A stretch of DNA of 64,000 nt, taken from contig NZ_NFZS01000001.1 of assembly GCF_003264855.1 (NCBI RefSeq), positions 1,426,001 to 1,490,000 of the forward strand, written 5' to 3'. Under the pieces are notes generated by a model. It was not told the DNA's origin. It saw only the letters and a list, made by a program, of their open reading frames with translations, and ran no database searches. Positions 54,803 to 63,820 of this stretch are shown here, one piece after another; the first letter of the stretch is position 1; each line of letters starts with the position of its first letter. This stretch comes from Dyella jiangningensis. GTDB taxonomy: Bacteria; Pseudomonadota; Gammaproteobacteria; Xanthomonadales; Rhodanobacteraceae. A program made the position numbers and the translations under genes.

Positions 54803-55664
54803 TGGAATCGACTCGACGCCGCTGTCGGGGCGGGTGCCCCCGCATCTGTTTTTTGTCGGCAGCGCGATCTTCCACTACCTCGGCCCTTCGTTCGCGGTGC
54901 TGCTGTTTGCGCGAGTGCCTGTCGCCGGCGTGGCGTGGTTGCGGATCGTGTCGGCGGCGCTGGTGTTTGCGCTGTGGCGCAGGCCCTGGCGAGCCTTCCT
55001 TGCGGCAGCGCGTCAGGCGCAGTGGACCATGCTGGCGCTCGGTGGCGTGTTTGCCGCCATGAATTACTGCTTCTACCGCGCCATCGCCGTGTTGCCATTG
55101 GGCACGGTGGCGGCCATCGAGTTCGCGGGTCCGGTGGCGCTGGCACTGGCTGGCGCGCGCTCCATGCGCAACCTGGGCGCCCTCGTGTTGACCGTCGGCG
55201 GCGTCTATCTGTTGACCGAGCTGCGCATCGCGGGTTCGCCGCAGGCGTTCGTGTGGGCGTTTGCCAACGCGGTGCTGTTCACGCTCTACATCGTGCTGGC
55301 GCACGCCGTGTCCCGCGCCGATCCGGCCACCAGTCCGATCGACCGGCTGGGGGCGGCGATGATCGTCGCCGGTATCGCGATTTCTCCCCTGGGTTTTCGC
55401 GATGCCGCACCTGCCCTGCTGGACCCGGTGGCCTTGGGCGCCGGCATCGTCGTGGGCATCAGTTCATCGGTGATTCCCTATGTGTTCGACCAGCTGGCGA
55501 TGCGCAGGCTGCCACGCTCGACCTATGCGTTGTTCGTTGCGCTGCTGCCGGCCACCGCGGTGATCATCGGCATCGTCGTGCTGCGACAGATGCCATCCGC
55601 GCTGGAGCTGCTGGGGGTGCTGCTGGTCGCATCGGGCGTCGCACTTCACCGGCCACCGGCCTGA
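54780..55664 (+). CDS. DMT superfamily (EamA/RhtA-like) exporter
   Basis: 294 residues with about ten hydrophobic helices in two EamA halves. Landmarks: FVGSAIFHYLGPSFAVLLFA, MNYCFYRAIAVLPLGTVAAIEFAGP in parts, and the second-half VIPYVFDQLAMRRLPRSTYALFVALLPATA in parts, typical of RhtA-type threonine/homoserine exporters. It probably exports an amino acid or drug-like metabolite. ATG 54780 sits next to its own -10 box. Aldo/keto reductase and methyltransferase genes follow after 7 and 3 bases. Confidence 0.88.
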   Translation: MSDIDGKVGIDSTPLSGRVPPHLFFVGSAIFHYLGPSFAVLLFARVPVAGVAWLRIVSAALVFALWRRPWRAFLAAARQAQWTMLALGGVFAAMNYCFYRAIAVLPLGTVAAIEFAGPVALALAGARSMRNLGALVLTVGGVYLLTELRIAGSPQAFVWAFANAVLFTLYIVLAHAVSRADPATSPIDRLGAAMIVAGIAISPLGFRDAAPALLDPVALGAGIVVGISSSVIPYVFDQLAMRRLPRSTYALFVALLPATAVIIGIVVLRQMPSALELLGVLLVASGVALHRPPA

Positions 55665-55671
55665 TCGCGGA

Positions 55672-56691
55672 ATGGCCATGCACTACGTCAACATGGGACG
55701 AAGCGGCCTCAAGGTATCGCGCCTGTGCCTGGGCGCCATGAGCTATGGCAGCCCGGATGCGAAGGCCTGGATCCTCGGCGAAGAGGAAGGCCGACCGATC
55801 ATCCGCCGCGCGCTGGAGCTTGGCGTCAATTTTTTCGACACGGCCGACATGTACTCGGGCGGCGAGAGCGAACGCGTATTGGGCCGTGCCTTGCGCGATT
55901 TCGCGCGGCGTGACGACGTCGTGGTCGCCACCAAGGCGTACTACCCCATGGGCCCCGGCCCGAATCAGCGCGGCTTGTCGCGCAAGCACCTCTTGGCGGC
56001 CATCGATGCGTCGCTGGCGCGACTGGGCATGGATCACGTCGACCTCTACCAGATCCATCGCTGGGACGATGAAACGCCCGTGGAGGAAACGCTGGAGGCG
56101 CTCAACGACATCGTGCGTGCAGGCAAGGCGCGCTACATCGGCGCGTCCAGCATGTTCGCGTGGCAGTTTCAGAAGGCGCTGATGATTGCCGAGCGCGAGG
56201 GATGGGCCCGCTTCATCTCGATGCAGAACCACTACAACCTCGTCTATCGCGAGGAGGAGCGCGAAATGCTTCCGCTCTGTCGCGAGGAAGGCATCGCGGT
56301 GCTTCCCTGGAGCCCGTTGGCAAGGGGTTTTCTCACGCGGCCACGTGGCCCCGCCGAATCGCTGCGCTCGGCCAACGATGCGTTTGCGCGTGGCCTGTAC
56401 TACGCGGAAGAAGACTACGACGTGGTCGATGCCGTGACACAGGTGGCTGAGGGGCGCGGCGTGTCACAGGCGCAAGTGGCGTTGTCGTGGCTGCTGCATC
56501 AACCTGGCGTCACGGCACCGATCTTCGGCGCCACGCGCTTGGCGCACCTCGAGCAGGCGGTCGACGCCCTCGACGTGGCGCTGACGGCCCAGGAGTGCAG
56601 TCTGCTCGAAGCGCCTTACCGACCGCATCGGGTGCTTGGCCACCCATCGCCGTCGATCGCGAACGCTACATCCTCCGAACGCAGGGCCTGA
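55672..56691 (+). CDS. Aldo/keto reductase
   Basis: 339-residue NADPH-dependent oxidoreductase. The catalytic tetrad is in place: Asp and Tyr in FFDTADMYSGGESE, Lys in VVATKAYYPMG, His in LYQIHRWDD. C-terminal cofactor-binding residues lie in ALSWLLHQPGVTAPIFGA. It resembles the general YajO/Tas-like group. It is the middle gene of the exporter operon, starting seven bases after the exporter stop. Substrate unknown. Confidence 0.92.
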   Translation: MAMHYVNMGRSGLKVSRLCLGAMSYGSPDAKAWILGEEEGRPIIRRALELGVNFFDTADMYSGGESERVLGRALRDFARRDDVVVATKAYYPMGPGPNQRGLSRKHLLAAIDASLARLGMDHVDLYQIHRWDDETPVEETLEALNDIVRAGKARYIGASSMFAWQFQKALMIAEREGWARFISMQNHYNLVYREEEREMLPLCREEGIAVLPWSPLARGFLTRPRGPAESLRSANDAFARGLYYAEEDYDVVDAVTQVAEGRGVSQAQVALSWLLHQPGVTAPIFGATRLAHLEQAVDALDVALTAQECSLLEAPYRPHRVLGHPSPSIANATSSERRA

Positions 56692-56694
56692 TCG

Positions 56695-57378
56695 ATGACC
56701 ACGCCGACGCTGCCGTCACAGGCATGGCGCAAGACCTTGCTGAATACGCTGGTCCTCGGTGCGCTGCTGTTCGTATCGGCGGGAACGCTGCGCTTCTGGC
56801 AGGCGTGGGCATTTACGGGCATTTACGTGGCCGGGAGCTGCTTCAACACGGCGTATTTCCTCCGGCGTGATCCGTCGCTGGTGCGTCGTCGATTGCGGGC
56901 TGGCCCTGGCGCCGAGTCGATGTCCAGCCAACGCGTGATCCAGGCGGTGTCGGCGGTCTGTCTGCTCGCGACCTTGCTGTTGGCAGGTCTGGACCATCGA
57001 TGGCGATGGTCGGGCATGCCGCCGGCGGTCGTGGCCGTGGCCGACGGCGTGGTGGTGGTGGGGCTGCTGATCGTGTTCGCGTCGTTCCGATCCAACAGCC
57101 ATGCCGCCGCCACGGTGGGCGTGGCTCCAGCGCAAGTCGTGGCGTCCGCCGGCCCGTACCGGTGGGTGAGGCATCCGATGTACCTGGGATCCGCCTTGGC
57201 CTTTCTGGCCACCCCGGCGGCGCTGGGTTCGGCATATGCGTGGCTGGGCGCCGTGCCGGCGACATGGGCCCTCGTGGTTCGGCTGCTGGACGAGGAGCGA
57301 CTGCTCAAGGAGCGGCTGCCCGGCTATGCCGCCTATGCCTCACGCGTGCGCTTTCGCCTGCTGCCGGGCCTCTGGTAG
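56695..57378 (+). CDS. Isoprenylcysteine carboxyl methyltransferase-like membrane protein
   Basis: 227 residues with several hydrophobic helices. The conserved cytoplasmic C-terminal part has GPYRWVRHPMYLGSALAFL and a Glu-rich LLDEERLLKERLPGYAAY, the signature of the ICMT/phospholipid methyltransferase fold. It would methylate a small molecule or lipid at the membrane using SAM. It starts three bases after the aldo/keto reductase stop and ends the operon. Confidence 0.87.
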   Translation: MTTPTLPSQAWRKTLLNTLVLGALLFVSAGTLRFWQAWAFTGIYVAGSCFNTAYFLRRDPSLVRRRLRAGPGAESMSSQRVIQAVSAVCLLATLLLAGLDHRWRWSGMPPAVVAVADGVVVVGLLIVFASFRSNSHAAATVGVAPAQVVASAGPYRWVRHPMYLGSALAFLATPAALGSAYAWLGAVPATWALVVRLLDEERLLKERLPGYAAYASRVRFRLLPGLW

Positions 57379-57394
57379 CGATAGTTCGCCGTTC

Positions 57395-57410
57395 GTCATG
57401 AGCTCATGAC
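57395..57410. promoter_or_regulatory. Perfect 16-bp palindrome upstream of the porin
   Basis: GTCATGAGCTCATGAC, with a third CATGAC half-site at 57432-57437, lies about 110 bp ahead of the OprD-like gene. It is a strong operator candidate; the regulator is unknown. Confidence 0.55.
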
Positions 57411-57518
57411 ATTTCTTCACGAGGCGAAACATGACAGTTTGATTACAATCGCCGCCGCGGCAGCGCCCTGTTCGAGGACGCCGCTTTATGCCCGTGGGGA
57501 ACAAGGGAGAGAGATTGC

Positions 57519-58838
57519 ATGCGACACCAGCTAGCCGCCGCCCTGGCGTTGGGCATCTGCGCGACAGCCGCCCACGCCGACAGCGGAAGCTTCAATGATT
57601 TCTTCGACAAGGGCCACATCGACGGCGAGCTGAGGCTCTACAACTTCGATCGCCTTTACGACACGCCACATACCCCCGATGCGCATGCGCTCTCGCTGGC
57701 GGCGCTGGTCAACCTGCAATCGGGAAGCGTATGGGGTGGCTTCGGCGCGGGGCTTTCCTTCGCCACGGCCAATGCGCTGGGCACGAATTCGGACAACATC
57801 GCCAAGGTCGATACCTCGCTGATGGGGCCGAACAGTTCGATCGGCGCCTTCACCCAGGCCTACCTGCAATACAAGCGCGACGGGTTCCTGGTGCGTGGCG
57901 GCTACCAGTACCTCAACACGCCGTGGATGGGCAACAACGACTCGCGGGTGATTCCTTCGTCGTACAACGCGGCGATGGTGGACATCACGCCGGACAAGGA
58001 CTGGCACATCTATGCCATCCGCACTTTCGAATGGAAGAGTCGCACGTCCACCGGCATGTACTCGGACAACCTGTACTACCCCTCGCGGTATGACGGCGAT
58101 TCCATGTACGGCAACAACGGCTCCTTGCCCTCGACGGCGCCCAAGGCCGATGGCACATGGGCGGCGGGCACCACCTACACGCACGACGCCATCAAGGCCC
58201 AGGCCTGGTACTACAACTTCATCGACTTCGCGCGCATGGGCTATGCGGACGGTACCTATACGCTGAAGACCGATACGCACTTCGATCCGTTCCTCTCGCT
58301 GCAGTACCTCACCGAGAACGGCGGCAACGGCAACATCCTGGTGGACACGCACACCAAGCTGTTCGGCGTGGCGGGCACGCGCGTGCGTGCGGAGGCGTGG
58401 GGTGCCGACCTGGGTACGTCGATCTGCGACGGCCGCATCGACGTGGCGTACAACAAGTTGTCGAACCAGTCGGGCGCCGTGGGCGAGGGCGCGATCATTT
58501 CGCCGTACACGAGCAACTATGCCACCGATCCGCTGTTTACCACCTCGATGATCCGCGGCCTGGTGGAACAAGGGCCGGGTCATGCGTGGAAGGCGCGTGC
58601 GCAGTACAGCTTCTTCGACAAGAAGCTGCAGCTGGTAGCGGCCTACGCGAAGTACACCACCGACCTGCGCGGCAACAGCCACGATCTCTACTTCGACATC
58701 ATCTACAACATGGATGGCGTGCTGAAGGGTCTGACCTTGCGCGATCGCTGGGAGCGCTCGACCGGTGGCACCAACAACCTCAACCCGGGCAACGAGGCGT
58801 TCGTCTACAACCGCCTGATGATCACCTACAAGTTCTGA
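57519..58838 (+). CDS. OprD-family outer membrane porin
   Basis: 439 residues, an 18-strand outer-membrane channel for small nutrients such as amino acids, peptides or aromatic acids. Signal peptide MRHQLAAALALGICATAAHADS; early FFDKGHIDGELRLYNFDR matches the OprD N-terminal strand. Later landmarks are LSLQYLTENGGNGN and RDRWERSTGGTNNLNPGNE, and the chain ends MITYKF with terminal Phe. GGGAGAGAG precedes ATG 57519. The substrate specificity cannot be read. Confidence 0.88.
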   Translation: MRHQLAAALALGICATAAHADSGSFNDFFDKGHIDGELRLYNFDRLYDTPHTPDAHALSLAALVNLQSGSVWGGFGAGLSFATANALGTNSDNIAKVDTSLMGPNSSIGAFTQAYLQYKRDGFLVRGGYQYLNTPWMGNNDSRVIPSSYNAAMVDITPDKDWHIYAIRTFEWKSRTSTGMYSDNLYYPSRYDGDSMYGNNGSLPSTAPKADGTWAAGTTYTHDAIKAQAWYYNFIDFARMGYADGTYTLKTDTHFDPFLSLQYLTENGGNGNILVDTHTKLFGVAGTRVRAEAWGADLGTSICDGRIDVAYNKLSNQSGAVGEGAIISPYTSNYATDPLFTTSMIRGLVEQGPGHAWKARAQYSFFDKKLQLVAAYAKYTTDLRGNSHDLYFDIIYNMDGVLKGLTLRDRWERSTGGTNNLNPGNEAFVYNRLMITYKF

Positions 58839-58911
58839 GCTTGCGTCGAAGCGGCGGTCCGCGACCGTCGCTTCGCCATCGCTTGCAGTCGATCTCCGAC
58901 GATCAGCCGTC

Positions 58912-59811
58912 CTACCCGGCGATCTGCGAGGGCGTCGCGCCCAGCAGTCGCCGCATGCATCGCGCCATGTGGCTGGCATGGGCAAAACCGGTCTGGTGCG
59001 CGATGTCGGTGATGCTGCCGCGGCCTTCCTGCAGCAGCCAGCGCGCGCGCTCCACGCGGCGCTCCAGCACGAAACGATGCACGGGTTTGCCCGCCGCCTG
59101 GCGAAACAGCGGCTTGAAATGGGACACGCTGAAGCCTGCCACCGCCGCGAGTTCGGCGAGGGTCAGGTCCTGGTCCAGATGGGCTTCGATGTATTCGATG
59201 ACGTGGTTCAGCCGCCAAGCGGGTAGGGCGCGCGCCGCCGCCGCGGGCCGCTGGTGACGCGCCTGCAGGGTGAGCAGTCGCGCGGCCAGCGCCGTGGCCA
59301 GGCTGTCGACGAACAGGCGCCCACCCGGATACGCGTCGCGCGCCTCCGCCTGCATCATCCAGCCGATGTGTTCGACCTGCGGATCGCGGATATGGATGGA
59401 AGGCGCGAGCGCGCTGTTGCGTTCGCCCCATCCCATGTTCTCGCCGGTGTCGCGCAGCAGCGACGGTGCCAGCCTCAACAGCAGCGAATGCGCGGGAGCC
59501 GACATCGTCCACAGCGTGCTGGAGCCTGCGGGTACGACGCAGAACTGTCCGTGCAGGCGGACGCCTTGCCGCTCGACGCGACCTGCGCGGTACGACACGG
59601 GCACGGGTTCGCCAAGATGCAGACAGAGCACGTGACGCGTGTCCACCGGCGAGGGAAACAGGCCGGCGGGTACGGGCGAGGTCAACACATCGAGCAGGGG
59701 AAGGCGAAACGCCCCGTCGCCCGAGGACGGGGCCGCGGTCGGCGTGGGGTAGCACGAGGGCCGGTCGTTGCTCACCTGGGTGTTGTAAGGCCTGGCCGGT
59801 GATGTCGGCAT
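58912..59811 (-). CDS. AraC family transcriptional regulator
   Basis: 299 residues. The N-terminal cupin-like sensor region (about 20-180) is followed by the AraC helix-turn-helix (about 195-295: LTLAELAAVAGFSVSHFKPLFRQAAGKPVHRFV and ITDIAHQTGFAHASHMARCMRRLLGATPSQ in parts). Start ATG 59811 (MPTSPARPYN) with a weak ribosome-binding site. It is divergent from an exported alpha/beta hydrolase with a 103-bp shared region, so it likely controls it. Confidence 0.88.
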   Translation of the reverse strand: MPTSPARPYNTQVSNDRPSCYPTPTAAPSSGDGAFRLPLLDVLTSPVPAGLFPSPVDTRHVLCLHLGEPVPVSYRAGRVERQGVRLHGQFCVVPAGSSTLWTMSAPAHSLLLRLAPSLLRDTGENMGWGERNSALAPSIHIRDPQVEHIGWMMQAEARDAYPGGRLFVDSLATALAARLLTLQARHQRPAAAARALPAWRLNHVIEYIEAHLDQDLTLAELAAVAGFSVSHFKPLFRQAAGKPVHRFVLERRVERARWLLQEGRGSITDIAHQTGFAHASHMARCMRRLLGATPSQIAG

Positions 59812-59914
59812 GTGCCGGAAATCATCCTTTCCTGCGCAGGACCATCCAAACGTGCGCGCGCCGCCGAGGCGGCTTCGCCATGCTGGCGACTCGTACCCTC
59901 GATGGAGCATCACG

Positions 59915-60895
59915 ATGAAGCGCAGGCAATTCCTGCAGTGGAGCGGCGTCGGCATGGTCGCCGGCGTGCTTGGGACCTCGGTGCTTCGGGCCGCACCCTT
60001 GCGCATGCCGGGCTCCGACGCGACCGCGGGCTCGATGGACGCAGCGTGGTTCCGCGCCTCCCGTCGCTATGCGAACTTGCCGTTCGGTCGCATTGCCTAT
60101 GTCGAGCGGGGCGAAGGCGAGGCGGCCGTGTTCCTGCATGGTGCGCCGCTCAACGGCTTCCAGTGGCGGGGCGCGTTGGAACGACTCTCTGCGCACCGGC
60201 GATGCATCGCGCCCGACTTCATGGGCCTGGGTTATTCCGAAGTACCGGAGCATCAATCGCTGGCGGCGGACGCGCAGGTCGCGATGCTCGCTTCTTTGCT
60301 GGACCACCTTTCGGTGCGGCACGTGGATATCGTCGCCAGCGACATCGGGTGTGCCGTCGCGCAACTGTTCCTGGCGCGCCATCCCTCGCGGGTGAGGTCG
60401 CTGCTGCTGACCAATGGCGACGTGGAGATCGACAGTCCGCCGGCCGGCGTGAAGCCCGTCATCGAGATGGCGCGGGCAGGCACACTCGCCGATACCACTG
60501 CGCAGTGGTTGACCGACACGGCGCTCGCACGATCCACCTTCGGTGCAGCGGTGTATGCACGCCCCGAGGTGCTGACCGCGGAGACCATCGCCTACTACGT
60601 GACGCCGCTGGTCGGTTCGCCATTGCGGCGGGCGCAGTATCACGCGTTCCATCTCGCGCTCGACGCCAATCCCCTGGCCGGCATCGAGGCCACGTTGAAG
60701 CGCAGCGAAGTGCCCGTGCGCATGGTGTGGGGCGTCAGCGACAGCATCTTCAGGCTGGCCGATGCCGATTATCTCGACCGCAGCTTTCCCCGGTCGCAAG
60801 GCGTGCGACGCGTAGAGCAAGGCAAGCTGTTCTTCCAGGAAGAATTCCCGGAGGCGATAGCCGAAGAGGCCCGGCGATTGTGGGGCGTGAGCTGA
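59915..60895 (+). CDS. Tat-exported alpha/beta hydrolase
   Basis: 326 residues with a twin-arginine signal (MKRRQFLQWSGVGMVAGVLG). The alpha/beta hydrolase (haloalkane dehalogenase/epoxide hydrolase-like) core has HGAPLNGFQWRG and DFMGLGYSEVP. The nucleophile region VASDIGCAVAQLF carries Asp in place of the Ser of esterases, pointing to a dehalogenase- or epoxide-hydrolase-like mechanism. The terminal His of the triad is not obvious (RVEQGKLFFQEEFPE region lacks it), so activity is uncertain. ATG 59915 with GATGGAGCATCACG ahead. Confidence 0.82.
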   Translation: MKRRQFLQWSGVGMVAGVLGTSVLRAAPLRMPGSDATAGSMDAAWFRASRRYANLPFGRIAYVERGEGEAAVFLHGAPLNGFQWRGALERLSAHRRCIAPDFMGLGYSEVPEHQSLAADAQVAMLASLLDHLSVRHVDIVASDIGCAVAQLFLARHPSRVRSLLLTNGDVEIDSPPAGVKPVIEMARAGTLADTTAQWLTDTALARSTFGAAVYARPEVLTAETIAYYVTPLVGSPLRRAQYHAFHLALDANPLAGIEATLKRSEVPVRMVWGVSDSIFRLADADYLDRSFPRSQGVRRVEQGKLFFQEEFPEAIAEEARRLWGVS

Positions 60896-60959
60896 CGCGC
60901 CGCCCTTGGGCGAGAGGCGGGCCGGACGACATGGGCGCCGCACGAAGCGACGGCGACGA

Positions 60960-61640
60960 TCAGGTCCCGGCGATGAAGCCCCATGCAGTCAGCAGGTCGT
61001 GGATGCCGTTGATGGCGAATTGCACGCCGATGCAGACCAGCAGGAAACCCATCACGCGTGCCATCGCGTCCACGCCTTTTTCGCCCAGCAGTCGCAGCAA
61101 CGGGCTTGCCCCGCGCATGCACAGCCAGAATTCAAGCGCGAACAGCAGCGCAATGGTGACGACGGCGAAATTGACGTTGTAGGTGTAACCGCGTTCCGGA
61201 ACGGTCGCTGCGGCGCTGATGATGAAGGCGATCGTGCCGGGGCCGGTGGTGCACGGCATGGTCAGCGGGATGAAGGCGACGTCGGGCAGTTGCTGCTGCG
61301 TCGTCTGGTCTTCCGCCGCCATCTCGGCCTGTGCCTCGTCTTCGCCCAGCCGTGCCGGGGGAAACAGCATGCCGAAGCCGATGTAGGAAACGATCAATCC
61401 GCCCGCCAGCCGCAGGCCGGGCAGCGAGATGCCGAACACGTTCATGACCGCCTTGCCGGCGTAGAAGCAGATCAGCAGAACGATCGTCACGTAGATGGTG
61501 GCGCGCGTGATCTGTCGATTGCGTTCGGCCACCGGATAGCGGCCTGTCAACGCGAGCAGCACGGTGGCGCTGGTGACGGGATTGGCGATGGTGGTCAGGC
61601 CCAGCAAGCCGACGACAACGTCGTTCAGAAATCCGTGCAT
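60960..61640 (-). CDS. MarC family integral membrane protein
   Basis: 226 residues, about six hydrophobic helices. It starts LLGLTTIANPVTSATVLLALTGRY, with the MarC hallmark IPLTMPCTTGPGTIAFIIS in the middle and ARVMGFLLVCIGVQFAINGI at the end. A charged insert rich in Glu/Gln lies between (EDEAQAEMAAEDQTTQQQ). MarC proteins were once linked to multidrug resistance; the function is unsettled. It stands alone. Confidence 0.92.
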   Translation of the reverse strand: MHGFLNDVVVGLLGLTTIANPVTSATVLLALTGRYPVAERNRQITRATIYVTIVLLICFYAGKAVMNVFGISLPGLRLAGGLIVSYIGFGMLFPPARLGEDEAQAEMAAEDQTTQQQLPDVAFIPLTMPCTTGPGTIAFIISAAATVPERGYTYNVNFAVVTIALLFALEFWLCMRGASPLLRLLGEKGVDAMARVMGFLLVCIGVQFAINGIHDLLTAWGFIAGT

Positions 61641-61855
61641 AGCGGCGATTTCCGGTGGACGTGGAGAGTGAAGCCGCCTTTATCCAACGATGCGCATGAT
61701 CAAATCGTGATTCCACGACTCAGCCGATCGCAAGCTTTCGGTGGCAATCTGGGGGATTCGCTCATGCGCCGCATTGCAGGCGTCGAGCCACGCCATCCAT
61801 CATGCCGCTATCGCCGGCGAGGAGAGGCCCGATAGCGGCACGACGGCGGCCCGTG

Positions 61856-62659
61856 TCAGGGTTTCACGAACTTCAGTGTCATGCGGTCCGACTCGCCGAT
61901 GGCTTTCATCCTGGCGTGCTCGTCTTCCGGACCGGAAAGGTCAGGTGGCAGGCGATGCACGTTGATGTCTTCGGGATCGCCCGGGTTAGCGTTGACCTGC
62001 GACACGCCGGCGAGGCGGAAACCGGTCTTCAGCCCCAGCGAAATCATGTAGTCCTCGGAAATGCGATGCAGCGCGCCGGCGGTGACATGCGGATCGCCGA
62101 ATGGCTTGGCGCGATGTTCCTCGATGCCAAGCACGCCACCCGGCTTCAGCACGTCGAACGCGGACTTGAAAACGGCTTCCAGCGTTTCAGGGCTGTCGAT
62201 CAGCCAGTCGTGCGCATTGCGGAACGTGAGCACCATGTCGGCCGAGTTGGCGGGCCCCAGGCTCACCTGCCCGGGTGGCGCGAACGGAATGACCTTGGCG
62301 ATGTGGCCGTACACGGCAGGATCGGCTTTCAGCTTCGCGTTGAATTTCTCGCCCTTGGGCGAAGCGGCCTCCACCAGGTGCCCGTGGGGAGCAAGGTAGG
62401 GCGCCAGTATTTCGGTATACCAGCCACCGCCGGGCGACAGTTCGATCACGGTCATGTCCGGCTTCAGGCCGAAGAATTCCAGCGTTTCGACGGGATGACG
62501 ATAGGTGTTGCGCGCCTTGTTGGCGTCGGAGCGCCACGCGCCATTGGCGGCGGCCTGCAGCGTCACTTCGGGCGGTGTGGATGTAGCAGCGTGTGCCGCG
62601 GCCACGCCCAGCCATGCGATGGAAAACAGCGCGAGCAGCTTGCAGGTGCGGTGGAACAT
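61856..62659 (-). CDS. Exported predicted methyltransferase (COG4798-like)
   Basis: 267 residues. A Sec signal (MFHRTCKLLALFSIAWLGVAAAHAATS) precedes a class-I methyltransferase domain: LKPDMTVIELSPGGGWYTEILAPYL (motif I, about 65-90 in parts), HGHLVEAASP, ADMVLTFRNAHDWL and FDVLKPGGVLGIEEHRA. A signal on a SAM enzyme is odd because SAM is cytoplasmic; the family shows this repeatedly. Substrate and cofactor supply are unknown. ATG 62659 is chosen because the signal begins there. Confidence 0.85.
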   Translation of the reverse strand: MFHRTCKLLALFSIAWLGVAAAHAATSTPPEVTLQAAANGAWRSDANKARNTYRHPVETLEFFGLKPDMTVIELSPGGGWYTEILAPYLAPHGHLVEAASPKGEKFNAKLKADPAVYGHIAKVIPFAPPGQVSLGPANSADMVLTFRNAHDWLIDSPETLEAVFKSAFDVLKPGGVLGIEEHRAKPFGDPHVTAGALHRISEDYMISLGLKTGFRLAGVSQVNANPGDPEDINVHRLPPDLSGPEDEHARMKAIGESDRMTLKFVKP

Positions 62660-62778
62660 GGTTCGACCCTCCTGACGTGGAAACCCAAGACTACGCCTAA
62701 AACGGTCGTGGGGTGTTCGTCCGGGAGGAGGGGATTCCCGGCATTGCAGCAAGGATGCCGGGCCTCCGTTGGCGGCGT

Positions 62779-63435
62779 TCAGGGGGGTGCGTCGGCCAGC
62801 AGCACCGATTCGGCATGGACGTCCCGATGGACGAAAAGAAGTGCGCGAACGTCGACATGAACGGACACGGCCGTTGTCACCATCGCCTCTTTCGTGGCGT
62901 TCGGTGCGAAGGCGTAGCTGACGTTGATCTTCTTGGTACGGGCCAGGAGGTTGCCTTTCGGTTTCGCCAGGTGCAGATCCAGGTGGCTGATGAAAGGCTC
63001 GCCCTGGGCGTCGATGCTCACCTCCGCCTCGCCGTTGAACAGGTCGTCGTCGGACAGGTCGTCGCTGTCGTTGCCATCGGAGTCGGCATGCACGTAGCTC
63101 CCTCCCGTCCTTCCACGCGGAAGCCGGCGGGTCGTGAATGCATAAACGGTGCGTCCGGCAGCCTGGCTGACGAGGTGGGCATCGGAACCGATGACGTTCC
63201 CGAGTTCGGCATAGGAGGCCAGCGCCTTGTCGGGCGACTTGTCCAGATCGACGGTTTCGACCTCCGTCTCGGGCTCCTTGCCGCCGCGCACGATCGTGGT
63301 GGTGCGCAAACTGCCGTGCAGTTCGCCGGCGGGCAACGCAGGGCGGGAAAGCGCCTGCGTGAGCAGCGCATCGTGCGCCGCCGCACCGGAGGCTCCCGCC
63401 AGGAACACCAGGCATGCCAAGGCTTTCATCTTCAT
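62779..63435 (-). CDS. Secreted hypothetical protein
   Basis: 218 residues, not recognised. Signal peptide MKMKALACLVFLAGASGAAAHD (start ATG 63435 with GGGGA twelve bases ahead; further in-frame ATGs lie at 63429, 63444 and 63450). The mature chain has an acidic stretch SDGNDSDDLSDDDLFNGE that could bind Ca2+, then FISHLDLHLAKPKGNLLART and a hydrophobic beta-like C-terminus. No pathway clue from neighbours. Confidence 0.65.
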   Translation of the reverse strand: MKMKALACLVFLAGASGAAAHDALLTQALSRPALPAGELHGSLRTTTIVRGGKEPETEVETVDLDKSPDKALASYAELGNVIGSDAHLVSQAAGRTVYAFTTRRLPRGRTGGSYVHADSDGNDSDDLSDDDLFNGEAEVSIDAQGEPFISHLDLHLAKPKGNLLARTKKINVSYAFAPNATKEAMVTTAVSVHVDVRALLFVHRDVHAESVLLADAPP

Positions 63436-63820
63436 GATGGCCATCCCCATTCGACCGCTCCAACGTAGGTCGGCGGGCGGTGCACGCCATGAGTCATTGG
63501 TCACGTGGGTGCCGATGGTCATGCGATGGAAGGGGGCGAGGCGGCCAGGCGCGGCTGGCCAAGTCGCGGGCGTGCGCGTGAAGTTCTAAGCCTCGCATAA
63601 GCTTTCGCGGTCATGATGGCCCTGCATAGGTCGATGCCTGGGGAGGCGCGGCTGGTGTTCCTCACAGGGGTGGGGCAGGGGCAGGTACGTGGCTATGGGA
63701 GACCCGACGTTCGGCCTTGGCATTCGCCAAGGTTGCGGAGTTGTCTGAAGTGGCTGGCCAGTCCAGCGCCGCCCACTGGCAGCGTCCGTCTCGGCTGTTC
63801 CACACAAGGAGCCAGGTTCC

